Source: JAWLGW01 sp964569055 (GTDB taxonomy: Bacteria > Planctomycetota > J058). Taken from it: a DNA stretch of 12,727 nucleotides. The notes under the pieces are model-generated. The model was given only the letters and a program-made list of their open reading frames with translations. It was not told where the DNA came from and did not search any database. Where the stretch lies: positions 1 through 12,727 of the forward strand of contig CAZMSZ010000211.1 in assembly GCA_964569055.1 (NCBI GenBank), read 5' to 3'. Of this stretch, positions 8,992 to 12,727 are shown piece by piece (position 1 is the stretch's first letter; each line of letters opens with the position of its first letter). The position numbers were made by a program, and so were the translations under genes.

Positions 8992-9810
8992 TTAGCGCAG
9001 CGCGCCGAGGTCGCCGCTCCACGGGAACACGTGGATGCTGCAGCGCCCGCGCCCGAGCGGCGAGCCCTTGGCGAGCTGCAGCGCGGCGTCGAGGCTGTCG
9101 GCGCGGTGGAGCGCGGCGAAGCGTTCGGGGCCGAGCCGGCCCGAGGCGAGGAGCGCGCCTCGCGCCAGCGCGTCCGCGCGGTAGCGGCGCTCCTCGGCCA
9201 GGAGCGCCTCCTCGGGCGGGGCCTCGGTGACCAGCATCTCGAGGAACACGCCGCCCGCGGGCGCGGCGTCGGCCACCGGCTGCCCGGCGAGGAGCGCCTC
9301 GGCCGCGGCCACGATCCGCTCGGGCTCGGGCATGCGCCCGGGGCCGACGTGGCCGCACGCCATGCGCCCCTCGTCGGGCGCGAGCACCGTGGCCCCGAGC
9401 GCGCGCACCTGCGTGAGGTTGCGCTGCACCACCGGGTTGCGCCACATGCGCGGGTTCATGGCCGGGCACACCAGGAGCGGGCAGGCGACCGCGAGCAGCG
9501 TGGTCGAGACCGCGTCGTCCGCCAGGCCGTGGGCCAGCTTGGCCAGCGAGTTGGCGGTGGCCGGCGCGAGCACCACGAGGTCCGCCGCGTCGGTGAGCGC
9601 GATGTGCCGAGTCTGGACCTCGGGGTCCCACAGGTCGGCGTAGACCCGGTTCCCGGTCAGGTTGAGGAACGTGTTGGGATCCACCAGCCGGCAGGCCGAG
9701 GGCGTCATGAGCGCCGTCACCGAGTGCCCGCGCTGCGAGAGCTTGGAGGCGAGGTCGGCCGCCTTGTAGGCCGCAATCGACCCGGTGACGGCGAGAAGGA
9801 TGTTGCTCAT
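8992..9810 (-). CDS. coaC: Phosphopantothenoylcysteine decarboxylase (CoaC-type flavoprotein) fused to a YCII-like domain
   Basis: Residues 1-180 form a HFCD flavoprotein of the CoaC type, which decarboxylates 4'-phospho-N-pantothenoylcysteine to 4'-phosphopantetheine in coenzyme A synthesis. Visible are the FMN loop LAVTGSIAAYKA (6-17), the catalytic-type histidine H69 in RHIALT, APATANSLAK (82-91), the PAMNPRMW motif (116-123, N119) and the substrate-clamp ACGHVGPGRM (151-160, C152). In most bacteria a CoaB ligase domain follows. Here there is instead a region of about 78 residues (187-264) reading like a YCII-related domain: ALARGALLASGRL, RADSLDAALQLA and a terminal VFPW. The usual YCII His and Asp appear replaced by E207 and S250. 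A separate CoaB should exist elsewhere. The start codon touches a hexamer repeat. Other HFCD flavoproteins, such as peptidyl-cysteine decarboxylases, are a less likely alternative. Confidence 0.87.
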   Translation of the reverse strand: MSNILLAVTGSIAAYKAADLASKLSQRGHSVTALMTPSACRLVDPNTFLNLTGNRVYADLWDPEVQTRHIALTDAADLVVLAPATANSLAKLAHGLADDAVSTTLLAVACPLLVCPAMNPRMWRNPVVQRNLTQVRALGATVLAPDEGRMACGHVGPGRMPEPERIVAAAEALLAGQPVADAAPAGGVFLEMLVTEAPPEEALLAEERRYRADALARGALLASGRLGPERFAALHRADSLDAALQLAKGSPLGRGRCSIHVFPWSGDLGALR

Positions 9811-9948
9811 TCGGCCTCGGCCTCGGACTCGGACTCGGACTCGGACTCGGACTCGGACTCGGATTCGGATTCGGACTCGGACTCGGACTCGGATTCGGAC
9901 GCGGACTCGGATTCGGACGCGGACTCGGATTCGGACGCGGACTCGGAC
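9811..9948. repeat. Hexanucleotide tandem repeat (23 units) abutting the coaC start codon
   Basis: Twenty-three uninterrupted 6-bp units lie directly next to the coaC ATG (9808-9810). Most are TCGGAC (plus strand), with variants TCGGAT, GCGGAC and, for the two units beside the gene, TCGGCC. The distal part has a higher-order 18-bp period of TCGGAT-TCGGAC-GCGGAC, repeated three times (9889-9942). On the coaC sense strand the unit reads GTCCGA. The TCGGCC variants create CGAGG, a Shine-Dalgarno-like GAGG close to the ATG. Length changes would move any upstream promoter relative to coaC in 6-bp steps. The plus strand would encode Ser-Asp repeats, but that frame is antisense to coaC and not a credible gene. 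Confidence 0.93.
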
Positions 9949-9966
9949 TCATGTCCTGGCGCGGTA

Positions 9967-10245
9967 CCTGCCCAGCGACAGCTCTTCCTTGGCGTTCTTG
10001 GCGCTCTTGGCGGTCATCTTTTGGCGAGGGAGCCGAGCTCGCCAGCGACAGCTCTCCCCTGGCGGTCATTCTTCATGTGAGGGAGCCGAGCTCGCCAGCG
10101 ACAGCTCTTCCTTGGCGCTCTTGGCGCTCTTGGCGGTCATTTTCATGCGAGGGAGCCGAGCTCGCCAGCGACAGCTCTTGGCGGTCTCTTTCATGCGAGG
10201 GAGCCGAGCTCGCCAGCGACAGCTCTCCCTTGGCGGTCTTGGCGC
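9967..10245. repeat. Array of five imperfect 48-70 bp repeats between the cytochrome and coaC genes
   Basis: Five copies share the core CAGCGACAGCTCT, beginning at 9973, 10043, 10096, 10166 and 10214, which gives steps of 70, 53, 70 and 48 bp. Copies 2-5 also share a longer 30-bp conserved block (10026-10055, 10079-10108, 10149-10178, 10197-10226) containing the palindrome CGAGCTCG. Between blocks lie one to three TTGGCG-type 9-bp subunits and a GGTCAT-TTTCATGC-like tail. Length differences come mainly from the number of 9-bp subunits. Steps that are not multiples of 3 argue against a coding role. The array ends exactly at the cytochrome stop codon. A diverged copy at the right edge of the window shows the unit is dispersed. 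Confidence 0.9.
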
Positions 10246-10653
10246 TTACTCCTCGCCCTGGTCCTCACCCTCCTCGTCCGTGGCCCCCTCCTCCTCGTCG
10301 CCCTCCGGCCGCGGGAGGAACTGCGGCTTGCGCTGGTGGCAGTCGATGCACGAGACCTGCTTGCCGCGCAGCTGGAGGCGGTCGACGAAGTGCTCCTCGC
10401 AATAGGCGGCGATCGCCTTCTTGGGCGTGGGCGCCTCGTAGTCGAACTCCTCGCCCTTGCGCACGTGGCAGTGGGCGCACTTGACGCCCAGCCCCCGCGC
10501 CCAGCCGTTCATGAGCTTCTTCCACTCGCGGGTGGAGAGGTGGCGCTCCTCCTTGGCGGTCGCCCGCGGGGCGGGGCCGAGGGCGCTGCCCAGGACCAGG
10601 CCGGCCGCGAGGGTGAGGGCGAGGGCGAACAGGGTCGAACCGCGGGACTTCAT
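10246..10653 (-). CDS. Secreted di-haem cytochrome c, reaction-centre-cytochrome-like
   Basis: This 135-aa exported electron-transfer protein has a signal peptide (residues about 1-33: basic start, LFALALTLAAGLVLGSALG core, cleavage near ATA-KEE). Two haem c attachment motifs are visible, CAHCH (59-63) and CIDCH (102-106). The pattern GLGVKCAHCHVRKGEEF with a following KKAIAAYC helix resembles the half-module of photosynthetic reaction-centre cytochrome subunits (CytoC_RC family), which also occurs in non-phototrophs. An additional C85 and a strongly acidic tail (117-135, mostly Glu, Asp and Gly) are present; the tail could bind a cationic partner or metal. GGAGGAG lies just before the ATG. 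It starts 10 nt after an unknown 99-aa gene, so the two form an operon. No photosynthesis genes are in the window and the partner is unknown. Confidence 0.88.
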   Translation of the reverse strand: MKSRGSTLFALALTLAAGLVLGSALGPAPRATAKEERHLSTREWKKLMNGWARGLGVKCAHCHVRKGEEFDYEAPTPKKAIAAYCEEHFVDRLQLRGKQVSCIDCHQRKPQFLPRPEGDEEEGATDEEGEDQGEE

Positions 10654-10663
10654 GACTCCTCCG

Positions 10664-10963
10664 CTACTCGGCCAGCCAGGCGGTGAGGGTGGCGTTCATC
10701 TCCTTGACGTGCTCCATGTTCGTGAAGGCGAACTCCTTCTGGAACTTATAGGCGCCCTTCAGCTTGCGGTAGCGGACCAGGGCCAGGCGCGGCTCGCTCC
10801 ACTCGTCGCCGCTCTTGAGGCGCTTGAGCTCCTCGAACACGTACACCACGGTGGCCCACGAGCCCCCGGTCAGCACCTTCTTCTTGAGCTCGCGGCGCGG
10901 AGCCATCCGCTCGTCGCCCTCGCGGGCGATCGTCAGCTCCTCGACCGTCTGTGGCTGCTCCAT
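10664..10963 (-). CDS. Hypothetical 99-aa protein in operon with the cytochrome
   Basis: I do not recognise this protein. The ATG at 10963 has an excellent GGAGGAGG Shine-Dalgarno, and the composition (many Lys, Glu, Tyr and Phe) differs clearly from the shadow frames, so it is real. The open frame continues upstream into antisense sequence, which is excluded. Residues 1-24 are polar and acidic. Residues 26-99 look like one small alpha/beta domain: strand-rich VLTGGSWATVVYVFEEL (30-46), WSEPRLALVRYRKLKGAYKFQKEF (55-78) and an amphipathic C-terminal helix (MEHVKEMNATLTAWL). That order of strands plus a final helix loosely recalls small single-stranded nucleic-acid-binding folds of the PC4/YdbC type, but this is speculation. 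It has no signal peptide, so it is probably cytoplasmic, although the next gene encodes an exported cytochrome. Confidence 0.82.
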   Translation of the reverse strand: MEQPQTVEELTIAREGDERMAPRRELKKKVLTGGSWATVVYVFEELKRLKSGDEWSEPRLALVRYRKLKGAYKFQKEFAFTNMEHVKEMNATLTAWLAE

Positions 10964-10982
10964 GGGTCCTCCTCCAGGGCGG

Positions 10983-11015
10983 CCGAGCGTACTCGGGTCT
11001 GGCGCTCCCTGCCAG
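10983..11015. promoter_or_regulatory. Two short palindromes in a divergent intergenic region (candidate operators)
   Basis: CCGAG-CGTA-CTCGG (10983-10996) and CTGGC-GCTCCCT-GCCAG (10999-11015) lie side by side. They are just upstream of the 99-aa/cytochrome operon and face a gene for a predicted DNA-binding protein. A minus-strand TACGCT (10991-10986) within the first could be a -10 box, and a plus-strand TAGACT (11048-11053) could serve the other gene. Autoregulation by the divergent protein is a guess; palindromes this short are frequent in GC-rich DNA. Confidence 0.25.
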
Positions 11016-11098
11016 GCGCGCCGCGCGGGGGCGTCGGTGGTCGTCGCTAGACTCGCCACCACACGGACGCCCTCGATCACCCGCCCAGGAGCTCCTGC

Positions 11099-11758
11099 AT
11101 GGACACCAGCACCCACACGCTGCCTGCCTCGCCCGCCAGCTTCGCCTCGTCGCCCGCCTCCGTGCCCGTCGCCGCCGACGACGTGGTCGCCCGCCGGATC
11201 GTCATGCGCCGCAGCACGTGGGATCAGCTCGCGCACCTCGCCGAGGTGCTGCGCGAGGTGCGCGACATCGAGGTCGAGCCGACCGAGGTCGCCCTGATCG
11301 CGCTCGAGGCCGGGCTTGAGGAGGTAGAGCGCGGCCTGTCGGGCAAGCAGAAGCGGCCCGCCAGCGCCTCGGGCGCGGCGAAGCGCGCGGCCGGCGCGCC
11401 GGCGCCCACCGAGTCGGGGCGGCAGCGGCGGCGGAGCGGCGGGCCGCGCCTCGACGCCGACGAGCGCAGCGAGCTCGAGGCGCTGCTCGCCGACGTGCGC
11501 TCGGTGCGCGCGCGGCAGCGCACGATCGCCCTGTGGCTGGGCCTGCGCCGCCGCCGCGTGCCCCTCGAATGGCTGCGCCAGCTCACCGCCGAGTACGGCG
11601 CCTACGACGTGGCGAACTTCGCCCAGAACATGAAGAAGGACCGCGCCTTCTTCCTCGAGGCGCGCAGCCCCGAGGGGAAGCGCACCGGCTGGCGCCTGTC
11701 GCGGGCCGGCAGCCGCGAGGCGAAGGCGCTGCTCGCCGAGCTGCTCGCGGTCGTGTAG
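11099..11758 (+). CDS. Putative DNA-binding protein, ribbon-helix-helix-like N-terminus and winged-helix-like C-terminus
   Basis: This 219-aa protein has no name I recognise. Residues 31-78 (ARRIVMRRSTWDQLAHLAEVL, then EPTEVALIALEAGLEEVE) look like a strand followed by two helices, as in ribbon-helix-helix dimers. Residues 79-118 form a basic, Ala/Ser/Pro-rich linker. Residues about 120-215 look like a winged helix: a helical stretch, PLEWLRQLTAEYGAYDVANFAQNMKKD, then a FFLEARSPEGKRTGWRLSRAG hairpin and a last helix. The first 25 residues are a low-complexity Ser/Ala/Pro leader. The ATG is preceded by AGGAG at 7 nt, inside the palindrome CAGGAGCTCCTG (11086-11097). A dehydrogenase gene follows after 25 nt, so they may be co-transcribed. 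The gene is divergent from the cytochrome operon. Both domain calls are by eye and unverified. Confidence 0.8.
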   Translation: MDTSTHTLPASPASFASSPASVPVAADDVVARRIVMRRSTWDQLAHLAEVLREVRDIEVEPTEVALIALEAGLEEVERGLSGKQKRPASASGAAKRAAGAPAPTESGRQRRRSGGPRLDADERSELEALLADVRSVRARQRTIALWLGLRRRRVPLEWLRQLTAEYGAYDVANFAQNMKKDRAFFLEARSPEGKRTGWRLSRAGSREAKALLAELLAVV

Positions 11759-11783
11759 CCTCGCGGCCGGAGCGGGCCGCCCC

Positions 11784-12578
11784 ATGCAAGCCGTCTTGAC
11801 CGGCGCCTCGAGCGGGATCGGCGCGACCCTCGCGCCGCGCCTGGCCGCCGCGGGCTACGACCTCGTGCTCGTGGCGCGCCGGCGCGAGCGGCTGGAGGAG
11901 CTGGCGGCGGCCCTGCGCGCCGAGCACGGGCGCGAGGTCGTCGTGGTGGCGGCCGACCTCGCGGCCGACGGCGGGCACGCCCCCGTCCTGGCGGTGGCCC
12001 CCGCGCCCGACGTCCTGATCAACAACGCCGGGGTGGGGGTGTTCGGCTCGATCCTGCGGGCCGACCCCGCCGAGCAGGTCCGGCAGGTCCGCCTCAACTG
12101 CGAGGCGCTCACCGCCCTGACCGTGGCCTACCTCCCGGGCATGGTCGAGCGCGGGCGCGGCCTGGTCCTCAACCTGGCCTCGGTCGCCGCGTTCCAGCCC
12201 GTGCCGTTCTACGCGGTCTACGGGGCGAGCAAGGCGTTCGTGCTCTCGCTCTCCGAGGCGCTCGACGAGGAGCTGAAGGGGACGGGGGTGCGGGTGGTCG
12301 CGGTCTGCCCCGGCCCGGTCCCGACCGAATTCCAGGCGAACGCGGGCTCGCCCGACGCGGCCCACGCCTCGCCCTGGGTGCGGCGGAGCGCCGAGCAGGT
12401 GGCCGACGCCTGCATGGCCGCGCTCGCCCGACCCAGGCGCCTGGTGGTGCCGGCGCCGTTCCACCGCCTGATGTGGTTCGCGCAGCGCCTGATGCCGCGG
12501 CGAACCGTGACCGCGTTCGCCGCCCGCGGCATGCGCAAGCGCGGCGTAGCGCCGCGCGGGCGAAGTCCCTTGGAGTAG
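11784..12578 (+). CDS. Short-chain dehydrogenase/reductase (SDR), NAD(P)-dependent
   Basis: This is a classical Rossmann-fold SDR of 264 aa. The cofactor motif TGASSGIG is at 6-13, and the ARRRERLEEL that follows strand 2 suggests NADP(H) preference. The NNAG motif is at 80-83. The catalytic residues are S133, Y146 and K150 (YGASK), with PGPVPTEF after strand 6. The start VLTGASSGIGATLAPRLAAAGYDLVLVARR and the hydrophobic FHRLMWFAQRLMP segment (226-238) resemble the DltE/YqjQ-type SDRs, which may act on lipid or acyl substrates. The substrate cannot be told from sequence. It is co-directional with, and 25 nt downstream of, the putative DNA-binding protein. Its Shine-Dalgarno is weak (GGAG about 12 nt upstream), suggesting coupled translation. 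Its last codons overlap the left arm of a long inverted repeat. Confidence 0.92.
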   Translation: MQAVLTGASSGIGATLAPRLAAAGYDLVLVARRRERLEELAAALRAEHGREVVVVAADLAADGGHAPVLAVAPAPDVLINNAGVGVFGSILRADPAEQVRQVRLNCEALTALTVAYLPGMVERGRGLVLNLASVAAFQPVPFYAVYGASKAFVLSLSEALDEELKGTGVRVVAVCPGPVPTEFQANAGSPDAAHASPWVRRSAEQVADACMAALARPRRLVVPAPFHRLMWFAQRLMPRRTVTAFAARGMRKRGVAPRGRSPLE

Positions 12579-12666
12579 ACGCGCGTACGCCGACGTGCCG
12601 CTCGCGCCAGCCAAGCAGGTCCTGTGCCGTGGCGTCTCGGCGGTACGGGACTTCGCCCCGCGCGGC
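12551..12666. repeat. Long nested inverted repeat at the 3' end of the SDR gene
   Basis: The outer arms are 12551-12569 and 12647-12666. They are exact inverted copies (19 against 20 nt) apart from one extra G in the right arm. A second pair lies inside: GTACGCCGA (12585-12593) and TCGGCGGTAC (12637-12646), again differing by one inserted base. A third short pair is CGCCA (12605-12609) and TGGCG (12630-12634). Together they could fold into a long imperfect hairpin. The left arm covers the last SDR codons and the SDR stop falls in the internal loop. It may act as a terminator-like RNA structure or be a small inserted palindromic element. No T-run follows. Confidence 0.6.
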
Positions 12667-12672
12667 ACCTGG

Positions 12673-12727
12673 GGCGGTCATCCTTTTGCGCGGTGGAGCT
12701 GACCTCGGCAGCGACAGCTCTTCCTTG
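12673..12727. repeat. Diverged sixth copy of the 48-70 bp repeat, cut by the window edge
   Basis: The segment reads GGCGGTCAT (12673-12681), then a TTTTGCG stretch, then a diverged block ending in the core CAGCGACAGCTCT (12709-12721) and TTCCTTG. This is the same order as copies 1-2 of the array at 9967-10245, with the core exact and the middle block carrying several mismatches. It begins only 6 nt after the inverted repeat at 12551-12666. It continues past the end of the sequence. Confidence 0.8.

Noticed and set aside
8890..10080. Plus-strand frame encoding a Ser-Asp repeat, like a surface adhesin
   Set aside because: The Ser-Asp run is just the hexamer array read in one frame. The rest of the frame is antisense to the CoaC-type gene and lacks a signal peptide or anchor.
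9967..10245. CRISPR-like array
   Set aside because: The repeat blocks are conserved, but the intervening parts are themselves repetitive (9-bp subunits), have uneven length, and no cas genes are present.
9967..10245. Repeat units as tiny minus-strand genes (each has an ATG and a TAKEELSLAS-like reading)
   Set aside because: Steps of 53 and 70 bp change frame between copies and the diverged copy at 12673 does not keep the reading, so selection for a peptide is not supported.
10541..10570. Similarity of the cytochrome signal-peptide junction (CTCCTTGGCGGTC) to the repeat linker
   Set aside because: The match is short, inside a codon context needed for the gene, and lacks the conserved 30-bp block. 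Chance is the simpler explanation.
10964..11785. Upstream extension of the 99-aa protein to 373 codons
   Set aside because: The extension is antisense to the DNA-binding protein gene and Arg/Gly/Pro-rich; a strong Shine-Dalgarno marks the ATG at 10963 as the start.

Overview
The window is a very GC-rich bacterial chromosomal segment. It has Shine-Dalgarno-led genes, tight operons and mixed gene orientation. Housekeeping genes (rimO, pgsA, ftsK, a CoaC-type flavoprotein) sit among stress, iron and redox genes and one repeat-filled gap. The base composition, the SpoIIE-type phosphatase, the reaction-centre-cytochrome-like protein and the repeats would suit a Myxococcota- or Planctomycetota-like bacterium. 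No gene here fixes the phylum, so that is an inference only. I see no rRNA, tRNA, transposase or CRISPR array.

Region 1 (12-4073, minus strand): a three-gene operon rimO - pgsA - SpoIIE-family phosphatase. The gap is 7 nt between the first two genes and there is a 4-nt ATGA overlap between the last two. A sigma70-like promoter lies in an AT-rich patch just upstream of rimO. Region 2 (4090-6510, plus): ftsK, divergent from rimO. Its Shine-Dalgarno sequence and GTG start lie inside a perfect 9-bp hairpin. Region 3 (6532-7641): a small AhpD-like carboxymuconolactone decarboxylase family gene (minus) and a DUF488 gene (plus) diverge across a 309-bp gap in which I find no gene. Region 4 (7685-8907, minus): a PepSY-type four-helix membrane protein behind a perfect 19-bp Fur-box palindrome, so it is very likely repressed by iron.

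Region 5 (8992-10963, minus): a CoaC-type flavoprotein that carries a C-terminal YCII-like domain in place of CoaB. Its upstream region is 435 bp made almost wholly of repeats: 23 hexamers abutting the start codon, then five copies of a 48-70 bp repeat. Beyond the repeats lies a two-gene operon of an unknown 99-aa protein and a secreted di-haem cytochrome. Region 6 (11099-12578, plus): a putative DNA-binding protein (ribbon-helix-helix-like N-terminus, winged-helix-like C-terminus) followed after 25 nt by a classical short-chain dehydrogenase. The window ends in a long nested inverted repeat and a sixth, diverged copy of the 48-70 bp repeat, which shows that the repeat is dispersed.

The most noteworthy items are the CoaC-YCII fusion, the two-layer repeat block touching its start codon, the dispersed repeat family, the occluded ftsK start, and the unknown protein/di-haem cytochrome pair. 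I did not find a convincing new multi-gene defence or mobile system.
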